Positions 1 to 8,971 of a stretch of DNA of 64,000 nt are shown here, piece by piece. The stretch lies in NCBI GenBank assembly GCA_910585745.1, contig CAJUFM010000004.1, positions 19,357 to 83,356 of the forward strand. The letters run 5' to 3'. The DNA is from an uncultured Eubacterium sp. GTDB lineage: Bacteria > Bacillota > Clostridia > Lachnospirales > Lachnospiraceae. The notes below the pieces were generated by a model. That model made no database searches and had not been told where the DNA came from. It saw only the letters and a program-made list of their open reading frames with translations. Positions within the stretch are counted from its first letter, which is position 1. The number at the start of each line of letters is the position of its first letter. A program made the translations under genes and the position numbers.

Positions 1-60
1 CTGCATATGTGGTAAGATGTAAGCGGTAATGTAAGAAATGATGAAATGGAGGAAAAGAAA

Positions 61-1266
61 ATGGCGAAGATTACGATGACGACACCCCTTGTGGAAATGG
101 ACGGGGATGAGATGACACGAATTTTATGGCAGATGATAAAAGATGAGCTCTTACTGCCATACATAGATTTAAAGACGGAGTATTACGATCTCGGTCTAGA
201 ATACCGGAATGAGACCAATGATCAGGTGACAATGGATTCCGCGGAAGCTACAAAAAAATATGGTGTGGCTGTAAAATGTGCTACCATTACCCCAAATGCG
301 GCAAGAATGACAGAGTACGATCTGAAAGAGATGTGGAAAAGCCCGAATGGTACGATCCGGGCAGCCTTGGATGGAACGGTTTTCCGTACCCCAATCCAGG
401 TAAAGGGCATCGATCCCTGCGTAAAAAACTGGACGGCGCCCATCACTCTCGCCAGACATGCTTACGGTGATGTATATAAAAATACAGAGATCAAAGTGCC
501 GGGAAAAGGTAAGGCAGAACTCGTATTTACAGCAGAGGATGGTACAGAGATCCGAGAGACCATTCATGAATTTGATGGCCCTGGTATCCTTCAGGGGATC
601 CACAACACAGACAAGTCCATCGCCAGTTTTGCCAGGTCATGTTTTGGTTATGCACTGGATATAAAACAGGATCTGTGGTTTGCCACCAAGGATACGATCT
701 CTAAAAAGTATGATCACAATTTTAAGGATATTTTCCAGGAGATTTATGATAAAGAGTACAAGGAAAAATTTGAGGCGGCAGGCATCGAGTATTTTTACAC
801 TCTGATCGATGATGCGGTGGCGCGTGTTATGAAGGCAGATGGCGGCTTTATCTGGGCCTGCAAAAATTACGATGGTGATGTGATGAGTGATATGGTATCC
901 TCTGCCTGCGGTTCCCTTGCTATGATGACCTCTGTGCTGGTATCCCCAAGCGGCGTGTACGAGTACGAGGCGGCTCATGGTACAGTGCAGAGACATTATT
1001 ATAAACATCAGAAGGGGGAGGAGACTTCCACCAACTCTGTGGCTACCATCTTTGCCTGGACAGGAGCACTGCGCAAGCGCGGTGAACTCGATGGCATCAA
1101 AGAGCTTCAGGAGTTTGCAGACAAGCTGGAAAAGGCTACCTTGAAAACCATTGAAGATGGTAAGATGACAAAGGATCTTGCACAGATCACAAGTCTGGAA
1201 AATGTGACAGTATTAAACAGCCAGAATTTTATCAAAGCGATCCGGGAGACCATGGAAGCGCTGTAA
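61..1266 (+). CDS. icd: NADP-dependent isocitrate dehydrogenase
   Basis: Oxidative decarboxylation of isocitrate to 2-oxoglutarate with NADP in the cytoplasm, feeding glutamate synthesis. The 401-residue protein has the homodimeric eukaryote-type IDH signature: an early VEMDGDEMTR segment, NGTIRAALDGTVFR around residues 100-110, and the coenzyme segment EAAHGTVQRHYY near residue 320 followed by a TSTNSVATIFAW stretch. Length matches the family (about 400). An ATG five codons upstream (46) is less likely because it overlaps the GGAGG at 48-52, which sits 8 nt before the ATG at 61. It is an isolated gene and no citrate synthase or aconitase is seen next to it. Confidence 0.95.
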   Translation: MAKITMTTPLVEMDGDEMTRILWQMIKDELLLPYIDLKTEYYDLGLEYRNETNDQVTMDSAEATKKYGVAVKCATITPNAARMTEYDLKEMWKSPNGTIRAALDGTVFRTPIQVKGIDPCVKNWTAPITLARHAYGDVYKNTEIKVPGKGKAELVFTAEDGTEIRETIHEFDGPGILQGIHNTDKSIASFARSCFGYALDIKQDLWFATKDTISKKYDHNFKDIFQEIYDKEYKEKFEAAGIEYFYTLIDDAVARVMKADGGFIWACKNYDGDVMSDMVSSACGSLAMMTSVLVSPSGVYEYEAAHGTVQRHYYKHQKGEETSTNSVATIFAWTGALRKRGELDGIKELQEFADKLEKATLKTIEDGKMTKDLAQITSLENVTVLNSQNFIKAIRETMEAL

Positions 1267-1315
1267 GGTTTTGGGGTGGGGCAAAATATCCTTTGACCCT
1301 GACATTATTATATCT

Positions 1316-1334
1316 GGTGTGGGTGATCCACACC
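1316..1334. other. Small hairpin after icd
   Basis: A 7-bp perfect stem (GGTGTGG / CCACACC) with a 5-nt loop lies between icd and the next gene. No T-run follows, so it is not a convincing Rho-independent terminator. It could slow RNA decay or be an operator. Confidence 0.35.
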
Positions 1335-1377
1335 TGATTGCATCTAATTAGAAATGCTGTACTGGAGGATGGATTGG

Positions 1378-2451
1378 ATGGTGAATATGGATAAAAAGAT
1401 ATCGGTGATCGTCCCTGTGTATAATGCCGAAACATATCTGCCCCAGTGTATCGAGAGTATATTACGGCAAGACTATGAAGCCCTGGAACTGTTGCTGATA
1501 GACGATGGTTCCAGTGATAAGAGCGTACAAATCTGTGAAGAGTATGGGCGTCAGTCTGGGCAAATAAGAGTTTTGACGCAGAAAAACAGCGGCGTTTCTG
1601 CTGCCAGGAATATGGGAATCCAGCATGCCGAAGGGGATTATATCCTATTTGTGGATGCGGATGATTATCTGCCGGGATCCGGTGTGATCTCCCACATGGC
1701 GTCAGAAATGGGCGAGGCGGACATCCTGGTGGGAGATTATATGCGGCTTTGGAATGGTAAAATGCTTCCTGCCGGAAGCTGCAGCAGTTTTAGCGGATTT
1801 CTACCGGAAGAGGGGGCGTTTCGCTTCCGGGGGTTTTTCTCTGTGGGGACGCTGTCTTATGTGTGGTGTAAGATGTACCGGCGATCATTCTTGCAGGAAA
1901 ACCAGCTGTGTTTTGGAGATTATACCTATGCAGAGGATAAACTGTTCAATTTTCACTGTTATATCCAGGGGGCAAAGTATGCATTTCTTCCGGAACCAGT
2001 TTACGTTTACCGGAAAAACGATGCCTCCGCTTCCTATCGATTCCGGCCGGATTCAGTCAGGGGCTGGATGGCGATCGCAGAGGAACTGGAACGCTCGGTG
2101 GGTAAGGAAGCGGGGGATAAAGGTTTCGAGGATCTGACGGCCTGCACGATATTTTTTGCGGCTTTTTTTGACGGAAAGATGAATTATGAGTATGGTGGAA
2201 AGACTCTTTCGGCGGTGAAAAAGGTGTTGAAGGAATATGCCTCTTATCCTCTGGCTAAGAAATATTTTTCGTTACTTGCCAGAGGGAAGCTGTTAAAAAA
2301 TATATCGCCTTTCTTGTGGAAAGGAATGGTCTGGGGATTTGCCTGGGGGATGTGGCTGCACTGCTATGGAGTTCTTTCTCTGGGGATCAAGCTGCTGATC
2401 GACTGGCGAATTGATGAGAGGCTGTCTGATACTGGGTTGCGGGAAGGATGA
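1378..2451 (+). CDS. GT2 family glycosyltransferase
   Basis: Transfers a sugar from a nucleotide sugar to an acceptor, probably a cell-surface glycan. The N-terminal 110 residues carry the GT-A features ISVIVPVYNAETYL, LLLIDDGSSDKS and the metal-binding FVDADDYL. The acceptor region has YAEDKLFNF, typical of EpsH/WfgS-type GT2 enzymes. The C-terminal 80 residues include a hydrophobic stretch near residues 315-340 that may contact the membrane. The start at 1378 is chosen because GGAGG at 1364-1368 lies 9 nt upstream; ATGs at 1354, 1369 and 1387 are in frame. The stop overlaps the ATG of a small downstream ORF (ATGA). Acceptor and sugar are unknown. Confidence 0.88.
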   Translation: MVNMDKKISVIVPVYNAETYLPQCIESILRQDYEALELLLIDDGSSDKSVQICEEYGRQSGQIRVLTQKNSGVSAARNMGIQHAEGDYILFVDADDYLPGSGVISHMASEMGEADILVGDYMRLWNGKMLPAGSCSSFSGFLPEEGAFRFRGFFSVGTLSYVWCKMYRRSFLQENQLCFGDYTYAEDKLFNFHCYIQGAKYAFLPEPVYVYRKNDASASYRFRPDSVRGWMAIAEELERSVGKEAGDKGFEDLTACTIFFAAFFDGKMNYEYGGKTLSAVKKVLKEYASYPLAKKYFSLLARGKLLKNISPFLWKGMVWGFAWGMWLHCYGVLSLGIKLLIDWRIDERLSDTGLREG

Positions 2452-2618
2452 ATAGACTGTGGGAGCTTCTTTATCAGAGACCAAACTTGCCCAGTGGGAC
2501 AGGGAACACAGAGCGTTATTATATGAAACTGCATCAGATGAATTTGAAGTACTGCATCATGCGGCAATGGTGTGTTGAGCCCAGGAACTACAAGCAGGAT
2601 TTAGAGGTAGAGTTATGA
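2448..2618 (+). CDS. 56-residue protein, translationally coupled
   Basis: The ORF starts with the ATG of an ATGA overlap with the upstream glycosyltransferase stop and ends with a TGA inside the ATGA of the downstream acetyltransferase, so it is coupled on both sides. A GGGAAGG sits just before the ATG, very close. The predicted product begins MNRLWELLYQRPNLPSG and contains an RYYMKLHQMNLKYC segment. It has no signal peptide, no membrane segment and no family I recognise. It could be a real small protein or the remnant of a longer gene kept because it bridges the two cistrons. Confidence 0.5.
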   Translation: MNRLWELLYQRPNLPSGTGNTERYYMKLHQMNLKYCIMRQWCVEPRNYKQDLEVEL

Positions 2619-3406
2619 ATAATAAACAGATTTTAGAAATTGCAATGAAACAATCTGCCATTGACAGTAGCTGCCACTGGCAGGATTTTAAAGAGATGGA
2701 AAACAAAGTGGTCATTTCCCAAAAGAAAGAAAATGCCAGAAAATATCTGGAGCTGCCTTTCATCTGTGACCTGACCTCGTATGGAAATAATATTGTTGCT
2801 TCCGTTTGCGAAGAACTGGAGGAGATTGTAACAAAGTACATAAACAAATATGCGTTTGAACATTGTTTTGAAACGCCGGACCTGCATGATTTGATGAATC
2901 GTATCCGCCCTAAGGGGTATGATGTATGTTTCATGGCAGAGTATTCACTTCCAGATGTGGATGTTTTACTTGAAGGCGGACTGGCTCAGAGACTGCAGAA
3001 GAGCTGTCCTTACGAGATGCGGCTGTTGGAATCAGAAGATTTTCATGAACTATATACTGACCAGTGGGGCAATGCTCTTTGTGAGAAACGAAAAGAGCTG
3101 GATGTGATCGCTGCGGGCGCTTATGATAAGAATAAGCTGATCGGACTGGCGGGGGCTTCCGCAGATTGTGAGTCCATGTGGCAGATCGGGATTGACGTCC
3201 TTCCAGAATACCGCAGAAGGGGAGTTGCAGCGGCGCTGACCAGTAAGTTAGCAGTTGAAATCCTGGACCGCGGTATTGTACCGTTTTATTGCTGTGCCTG
3301 GTCCAATATTGCTTCGATCCGAAATGCGGTTGCCAGTGGTTTTCGCCCTGCCTGGGTGCAGATCACGGTGAAGAAACTGGAAGAAATTGAGGAATTTTTG
3401 AAGTGA
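2615..3406 (+). CDS. GNAT family N-acetyltransferase
   Basis: Acetyl-CoA-dependent N-acetyltransferase of unknown substrate. The GNAT core lies in the C-terminal half: motif A reads IDVLPEYRRRGVAAAL near residues 192-207, with the R/Q-x-x-G-x-G/A pyrophosphate loop as RRRGVA. It is followed by YCCAWSNIASIRNAVASGF, typical of motif B. The N-terminal 120 residues are an extra domain found in several 260-280-residue clostridial GNATs. The start overlaps the stop of the 56-residue ORF, so translation is probably coupled in an operon with the GT2 gene. Confidence 0.85.
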   Translation: MNNKQILEIAMKQSAIDSSCHWQDFKEMENKVVISQKKENARKYLELPFICDLTSYGNNIVASVCEELEEIVTKYINKYAFEHCFETPDLHDLMNRIRPKGYDVCFMAEYSLPDVDVLLEGGLAQRLQKSCPYEMRLLESEDFHELYTDQWGNALCEKRKELDVIAAGAYDKNKLIGLAGASADCESMWQIGIDVLPEYRRRGVAAALTSKLAVEILDRGIVPFYCCAWSNIASIRNAVASGFRPAWVQITVKKLEEIEEFLK

Positions 3407-3414
3407 TCCAATTT

Positions 3415-3840
3415 TTTCTATATTCCTGCTTCTCCATTTCACGGGTATGATCTAAAACATATTGCAATTCATTCGTTGCTTTTTCACGGTCATAGGTAAG
3501 ATACGCCGTTACTGGCGTAAAATTTGAAACCGTGTTCGCAAACAGGTGTGTGCGCATTCAGGTTGTTGATTAGTATTTGCAAATCATCAAGAAATGACAG
3601 TAGCTTTTTTCTGTCTTTTGGCAGTTGCCCGTGAAACTGGTACGCATTGGAAGCTCCCATTGCGGCAAAGATAGTAGGTATCTGCAAATTTTCAATGAGT
3701 GTCTGTACCTCTTTGTATTTTTCGAGTTCACCTTCCTCATCTCCACGACCTGCCCCGGAAATACTTACTAAATAAAAGAAACTGTAATGAATGCCGGCTG
3801 CATCTAATCTTTTGCAATGCTCTATGATGTCGGCAGATGT
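3415..3840 (-). pseudogene. Decayed radical SAM protein C-terminal fragment
   Basis: Reading the minus strand from about 3833 gives a stretch containing ADIIEHCKRLDAAGIHYSFF, then GAGRG, ELEKYKEVQTLIENL, IPTIFAAMGASNAY and GQLPKDRKKLL. From memory this matches the C-terminal third of a common clostridial radical SAM protein, but with about 35 residues missing between GAGRG and ELEKYK. The frame then shifts near 3545-3555, and the expected EYRKN tail appears in another frame (3430-3545). The N-terminal half with the CxxxCxxC cluster is absent. It is therefore a relic with an internal deletion and a frameshift. Confidence 0.6.
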
Positions 3841-3874
3841 ATATCTATATCAACTGCAGGGCTTCATCATCGTC

Positions 3875-4066
3875 CGTTTGCATATTGTCGATATTACGGA
3901 ATCGAGTCTGACAAAGCAGCTTCGGGAACTGGAAGCAGACGGATTCGTTACCCGCCATGATTATAATGAAGTTCCTCCCCATGTGGAATATAACCTTACT
4001 GACCTGGGGAAAAGCTTCATTCCCGTTTTTGAACATATGAAACAATGGGGCGACGAAAATCTCTAA
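3875..4066 (+). pseudogene. HxlR-type regulator, C-terminal remnant
   Basis: About 60 residues match the end of HxlR/MarR-like winged-helix regulators: ITESSLTKQLRELEADGF (recognition helix and wing), YNLTDLGKSFIPVFEHM and WGDENL. The N-terminal half, with the conserved WT.LIL helix and the cysteine, is missing, and the upstream in-frame codons read into the antisense of the radical SAM relic. This is a recombination scar rather than a full gene. A start near 3791 would add unrelated residues. DNA binding by this fragment alone is unlikely. Confidence 0.65.
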
Positions 4067-4212
4067 GAATTAATGTAATCTAACCAGGGAATATATCGGA
4101 ACGACAAGAAATATGGGGTGCTGCGTTTGCTATGCCCTATATTTTTGTGGTAAATGGAGAATGAAAGTGTTATAATCAAGGAATCAAGTTGAACATTGGA
4201 GGATCGTCAAAG

Positions 4213-4965
4213 ATGGTAGATTATAGTATTCAAAATAAAAGGGCTTGGGAATATAATGCGTATGAGTTCTGGGTGAAACAATCAGGCACACCAGTTGATA
4301 GAGCAAAAAAGGACTTAGAAAATCCTATGGGTATGTTGAAAAAATATTCTGATTACTTTGACACTTACAATGGTATCAAAGTAGCAAACATATGTGGCTC
4401 TTGCGGAAAGAAGGCGGTTCCTTTAGCTGTTTTAGGAGCAGAAGTTACGGTTTTTGATATTTCAGAAGATAATAAGAAATATGCGCTGGAAGTGGCTGCA
4501 GCTACAAAAGTTGATTTGAATTTTGAAGTATGTGATATTTTAGAAATTGATATGGAGAAATACGGAAAATATTTTGATGTGGTGTTTATGGAGGGGGGAG
4601 TATTACATTATTTTCATGACATTGATGAGTTTATGGGCATTATGTATTCGTTATTGAAAGACAATGGAAAAATGATATGTAGTGATTTTCATCCATTTAC
4701 AAAAATATCAGATCTATTGAATTTGGAACAGCCAACTATGAGCTACTTTTCAACGGAAATTTTTGAAGGAGAAATGGCGCATGCCCGTTTTTTTGAGGAA
4801 AAGGTCCGAGAGCAGATGCCTAAGTGCAGTTATAGAAAGTATACAGTTAGTGAGATTATCAATTCAGTCATTAATAGTGGTTTTACGTTAAGAAAGTTTG
4901 ATGAACATCCTGCATGGACAAATGAGAAGATACCGGGCGAGTTCACGATTGTAGCGGGTAAGTAA
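4213..4965 (+). CDS. Class I SAM-dependent methyltransferase
   Basis: Predicted cytoplasmic methyltransferase of 250 residues. Motif I is variant: VANICGSCGKKAVPLAVLGA replaces the usual DxGCGxG. Motif II follows as VTVFDISEDNKKYA, with an acidic residue (D) for the SAM ribose. Later come FDVVFMEGGVLHYFHD (motif IV-like) and a C-terminal half like the UbiE/COQ5 relatives common in clostridia. The start at 4213 fits a GGAGG 10 nt upstream; a TTG at 4189 overlaps that site and is rejected. The substrate is unknown. The local sequence is AT-rich compared with the operon at 11-30 kb. Confidence 0.85.
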   Translation: MVDYSIQNKRAWEYNAYEFWVKQSGTPVDRAKKDLENPMGMLKKYSDYFDTYNGIKVANICGSCGKKAVPLAVLGAEVTVFDISEDNKKYALEVAAATKVDLNFEVCDILEIDMEKYGKYFDVVFMEGGVLHYFHDIDEFMGIMYSLLKDNGKMICSDFHPFTKISDLLNLEQPTMSYFSTEIFEGEMAHARFFEEKVREQMPKCSYRKYTVSEIINSVINSGFTLRKFDEHPAWTNEKIPGEFTIVAGK

Positions 4966-5055
4966 TAACTTTTAGGATGTATGTGGAGTAGAATGATATA
5001 TTTTGTGTAAACTGTATATTTATGAGTTGATAGAAGTGTGGTTCCCAAAGGGGGT

Positions 5056-5637
5056 ATGTTCAATGAAAAAAAATTAATAAGTCGCATTATATTTCTTTTC
5101 TTTTGCAGCAGTATAATATTTGCGACACAATACGAAGTCGTTAATAAAAAGAATATTCCCAGTAGCAGCTGCTCAAATCGAAGCATTATAAAAGGAAAAG
5201 ATATGGTTCAGTACGAAGGTTGGATATATTATTCCAATCAGGAAAAAGGAGGAGGAATTTATAGACAAAGTATTGACGGTTTATGTTTGGAAAAACTAAA
5301 TGATGCAAAAAGTGATTATATAAATATTGTAGGTAATAGTATTTATTTTCGTCAGGTTCGTGAGCATGCAGTTTGTAAAATGAGTTTGGATGGATCAAAA
5401 ATCTCAATAATAAAAAAATCTGCTCCGATACGGATGCTTGATGTCATTAATAAATCAATTATTTATTCGGATGGTGAAAATATTTATTGTATTCAAGATG
5501 GAGTCGGGGAAAAAACGATGTTAGATGTTGACTGTCCTATAATAGATTTTTCAATATCAAATAATGGTTTATTGTATTCATATGTAGAAAAACTGGATGG
5601 AAAAGAAAGTGTAAGGCAAAAGTTAGTACTACGGTGA
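5056..5637 (+). CDS. Secreted beta-propeller-like (DUF5050-type) protein
   Basis: The product has a hydrophobic N-terminal segment (LISRIIFLFFCSSIIFATQ) that looks like a signal peptide or anchor. About 160 residues follow with short repeats such as GWIYYSNQEKGGGIYRQSIDG and NSIYFRQVREHAVCKMSLDG. These W/Y-rich blades resemble the DUF5050 beta-propeller family. At about 190 residues it is shorter than typical members and may be C-terminally truncated. The start is uncertain. AAAGGGGG at 5047-5054 is ideally spaced for the ATG at 5063, but that frame stops after three codons across an A8 run; one extra A would join it to this reading frame. Confidence 0.55.
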   Translation: MFNEKKLISRIIFLFFCSSIIFATQYEVVNKKNIPSSSCSNRSIIKGKDMVQYEGWIYYSNQEKGGGIYRQSIDGLCLEKLNDAKSDYINIVGNSIYFRQVREHAVCKMSLDGSKISIIKKSAPIRMLDVINKSIIYSDGENIYCIQDGVGEKTMLDVDCPIIDFSISNNGLLYSYVEKLDGKESVRQKLVLR

Positions 5638-5756
5638 TCAATAGTAACCGAACAGCGACGGATGCTTGACAATAACAGGTAAAAGTGATAGATTTAGACT
5701 AAGTATTTTTGATGTTTCAGAAGCACTGTCAATAAAAAAAGGGGAGGTATTTTAAT

Positions 5757-7889
5757 ATGAAATGCACCAGGAAGTGTACAGGACTTTTGCTGGCTGCTGC
5801 ATTAGTAGCGCAGGTGGTCATGCCGGGAGCACAGGTAGAGGCGAAAAAGGCATCTAAGCCGGTACTCTCAAAAAAAACGGTTAAAGTTAAGGAAAAGACA
5901 AAGAAGAAAGTTACGGTAAAGAATGCGAAGGGTTATAAGTTAACGGTTAAGTCTAAAAATAAAAAGATTGCTACTGTTTCGAAACAAGGTAAAACGGCAT
6001 TTGTGGTAAAAGGCGTAAAAGCTGGAAAAACAAAGGTGGTTTGTACCGCGAAAAAGAAAAAGAAAAAAGTAACATTAACATGTACGGTAAAGGTTGATAA
6101 GAGGCGCAGTAACGTGATACAGCCTACCGTATCGCCAATAGCAACAAACAATAATGCAGGAGTTACGGCTACACCGGAACCTGCAGCTACACCGGAACCT
6201 ACTGCCACACCGGAGCCTACGATTGCTCCGTTCCCGGAGACAGATACATTTTCTGATGTTCCATATGGATTTGCAGATGCTTCGGAGAATGTGGAAAAGG
6301 GAAAGATGGAAGAGTTTACTTATGTATCAAAGACGACAAATAAGACACATAAGGTTCTTGTACAACTTCCTGCAAATTATTCACAGGAGAAACAGTATCC
6401 GGTATTATATCTTTTCCATGGTGAAAATGATACGGAGAGCATATGGAACGATATGGAGGCAGATCAAATTATAGATAATGCAGTGACATTTAAAGCTGCT
6501 GAAGATATGATTGTAGTTATGCCAAATATCAGTAGTGACAAAGATGAAGATGTTATGAAGGATTTTGCTGATGTTTTAAAACCGGAGGTAGAAGCAAAAT
6601 ATTCGGTAGCAAAGGAACGCCATAACACGGCAGTAGCTGGGTACGGTCTGGGTGGCCGCATTGCATTGAACATTGGTCTGTCACTTCCTGAACAGGTAGC
6701 ATATATGGGCGCATTCGCTCCGGTGGAAGGGTTATTGCCATATGATGGGGGAAATGGTTACTTCAATAACACTAGTTTCCGTATTGATGAAAAATATAAA
6801 GATATTACATTCCTTATGATCCAGAAGGGAACGAGTGATGATGTAGCAGGCGAAGCTCCGGATTCCTATTATAAGACATTGGCAGATAATGGATCAGAAT
6901 GCCTGTATCTTAAGATGGATGGAGCGCATGATCAAGAGTTATTTAAAGCTGGTTTATATAATTTTGCAAGACGTATATTTAAACGCGGTACACAGGATGA
7001 AAGTATTGTAAATGGATTTGTTACAAAAGTACCTTATTCAGCAACGAAACCAACTACTCACAAAGGTAAAATTGAGAAAATAGAGTATGATACCGAGACA
7101 TACGATCCGGGCAATTCACAGAAGATTCAGAAATGGGCAAATGTTTATCTGCCATATGACTATGATCCTGAAAAAAAATATAATATCTTATATTTGATGC
7201 ATGGCGGAGGTGAGAATGCTGATACATGGATTAAAGGGGATAATATATATGGTGACTATACTCACAACAGGGATATGCTTGACCGGCTGTTTGAGGACGG
7301 ATACTGTGAATCCTGTATCATTGTAAACCCTACCTTCTATCGTCCGGAAGGCGCTCCTGAACCTAGCGCCGCAATGGACCTTACCATTCTGTTCCAGTAC
7401 GAATTGCGTAATGACTTGATTCCGGCTGTTGAGGCCAAGTATTCTACCTATGCAGGTGGTGATGTATCAATAGAAAGTTTGAAGGCAAGCCGTATGCATC
7501 GTGGATTTGCAGGATTATCCATGGGTTCTAACACAACATACCACTCTGCATTCTTCGGAAATTATGACTTGTTTGCATGGTTTGCCCCATATTCAGGTTA
7601 CTTTGGGACAGACAATGGAAATGATGCTGATGCAGATCGGTTTAATAAAATAATTGAGGAGGGCCAAGCAAATGGTATGCCGCTCGGGTTTATATACTGT
7701 GGTAATGGATCGGAGGACTTCGCACTGTCAGGACAGTTAGATTTAATGCAGAAAGCATTGGTTCGTTCCAACATTTTGGTTCCCGGCCGCAATTTTGATT
7801 TTGTCATAATACCAGGTGGAGTACATGATATGAATCAGTGGCATATACATTTGTACAATACATTAAAGATCTTCTTTACAAAAGAATAG
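5757..7889 (+). CDS. Secreted double CE1-type esterase with Ig-like domain
   Basis: This 710-residue extracellular protein has a signal peptide (residues 1-28), a lysine-rich Ig-like (Big2-type) domain (about 33-115), a proline/threonine linker with TPEP repeats (about 138-158), and two alpha/beta-hydrolase domains of the feruloyl/acetyl-xylan esterase D type (about 170-425 and 435-710). In the second, G586-L-S588-M-G590 is an intact nucleophile elbow and H690 (GGVHDMNQW) the likely catalytic histidine. In the first, the elbow reads G295-Y-G297-L-G299, so the serine is replaced by glycine, and it is probably non-catalytic. A strong GGGGAGG precedes the ATG. A role in plant-polysaccharide ester removal is inferred. 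Confidence 0.85.
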   Translation: MKCTRKCTGLLLAAALVAQVVMPGAQVEAKKASKPVLSKKTVKVKEKTKKKVTVKNAKGYKLTVKSKNKKIATVSKQGKTAFVVKGVKAGKTKVVCTAKKKKKKVTLTCTVKVDKRRSNVIQPTVSPIATNNNAGVTATPEPAATPEPTATPEPTIAPFPETDTFSDVPYGFADASENVEKGKMEEFTYVSKTTNKTHKVLVQLPANYSQEKQYPVLYLFHGENDTESIWNDMEADQIIDNAVTFKAAEDMIVVMPNISSDKDEDVMKDFADVLKPEVEAKYSVAKERHNTAVAGYGLGGRIALNIGLSLPEQVAYMGAFAPVEGLLPYDGGNGYFNNTSFRIDEKYKDITFLMIQKGTSDDVAGEAPDSYYKTLADNGSECLYLKMDGAHDQELFKAGLYNFARRIFKRGTQDESIVNGFVTKVPYSATKPTTHKGKIEKIEYDTETYDPGNSQKIQKWANVYLPYDYDPEKKYNILYLMHGGGENADTWIKGDNIYGDYTHNRDMLDRLFEDGYCESCIIVNPTFYRPEGAPEPSAAMDLTILFQYELRNDLIPAVEAKYSTYAGGDVSIESLKASRMHRGFAGLSMGSNTTYHSAFFGNYDLFAWFAPYSGYFGTDNGNDADADRFNKIIEEGQANGMPLGFIYCGNGSEDFALSGQLDLMQKALVRSNILVPGRNFDFVIIPGGVHDMNQWHIHLYNTLKIFFTKE

Positions 7890-7910
7890 AATAGCCGATA
7901 AACAAAAAAT

Positions 7911-8774
7911 GGGGCTGTCGCATGAGCGAATGAAAATTCGTGAAGCGGCGGCTTCATTTGTGTCAAAAGAGTACCGCAGGAATTATCAAGGACATGGTGC
8001 TATCACAAAAAAGCAGGATATAGAAAAGGCTGTAAAAATATCTTTGATATTTGAAAGGATATAAAACAGCCGCAATGTCCATTTCCATAAGATACTAGAA
8101 AAACTCCCATATTTTATTAGGAGTTTTTTTAGTGCTTGGGGGGGGGGGCTCGTGAGATTGGTCATAGTATAAACTAGGATTTAGAAACCGCTACGTCATT
8201 TCTAAATAGTGTCTGCTAATTGACGCTAGAATACTTGATTTTACTGACTTTTTCCCTGATATTTGGTATAATATTTGCAAGGGTTTTAATAAAATGGATT
8301 CATTTTCCTTGCAGATTTTCGAAGGATTTCACGAGTAAAGGGGCACAAATCATGTACAAACCAATTGACAAGTTACAACATTCGTTTTTGGATTTTAATC
8401 AGCCTATGGGGCTTCACATGAATCCGGACAATCGCTGGATTAAAATGGCGGATCGTATCCCATGAGATGAATTTGAAATGAAATATAATGACACTTCAAC
8501 AGAAGATACCAACAAAGGAACATTGACACTGGATGCAACCTGTGCACCGGCAAATATCCGTTATCCACAGGAAAATTATTTATCTTGGTGGATAACTGGA
8601 TTTAATCCCAATATTCAAAATGTTAGAACGGCAAAAGATTTAAAATTAATGTGTACGGCAGATTTTTCAAATGTTTCACAAGATTTGAGAAAGGCATATA
8701 TAAAATTGGGGAAAAAGTATAGGAAATATTGGAAGGTTAATGATAACAAAAAGACAGCAAAGTTTAATTGGTAG
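7911..8774 (+). mobile_element. IS1182-type transposase remnant
   Basis: From ATG 8352 the reading MYKPIDKLQHSFLDFNQP, then GLHMNPDNRWIKMADRIP, is the N-terminus of IS1182-family DDE transposases. The expected next tryptophan is a TGA (8463-8465). The same frame resumes with DEFEMKYND and then jumps to KGTLTLDATCAPANIRYPQ, which belongs about 150 residues later in intact proteins, so an internal deletion has occurred. Beyond YPQ the sequence no longer resembles the transposase. GGGGCTGTCGCA at 7911-7922 looks like a terminal inverted repeat of such elements; I see no matching right end. The element is dead. Confidence 0.65.
8099..8131 (+). terminator. Rho-independent terminator
   Basis: AAACTCC at 8101-8107 pairs with GGAGTTT at 8120-8126 around a 12-nt AT-rich loop and is followed by a run of T. 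It probably ends transcripts from the esterase gene. Confidence 0.65.
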
Positions 8775-8971
8775 TTTTTGAATAGTTGTCATTGTTGATG
8801 TAAAGAGGAAAATTGGTGCATGGGTGTGCATTTCCCTGGTTGAAGATATCAATGTTTTAGGATGCTTCTATGAAATCGGAAAGTGCCCATGCAGTGATTT
8901 TCGTATATAAAACCCATGATGCTTGTCAGGGAGGATAATGTTTTTTAGTAACATGAAAGGGATGGTTATAA

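Noticed and set aside
7909..8064. Short plus-strand frame of about 50 codons after the esterase gene
   Set aside because: No ribosome binding site, overlaps the putative IS end, and no family likeness, so it is treated as element remnant.
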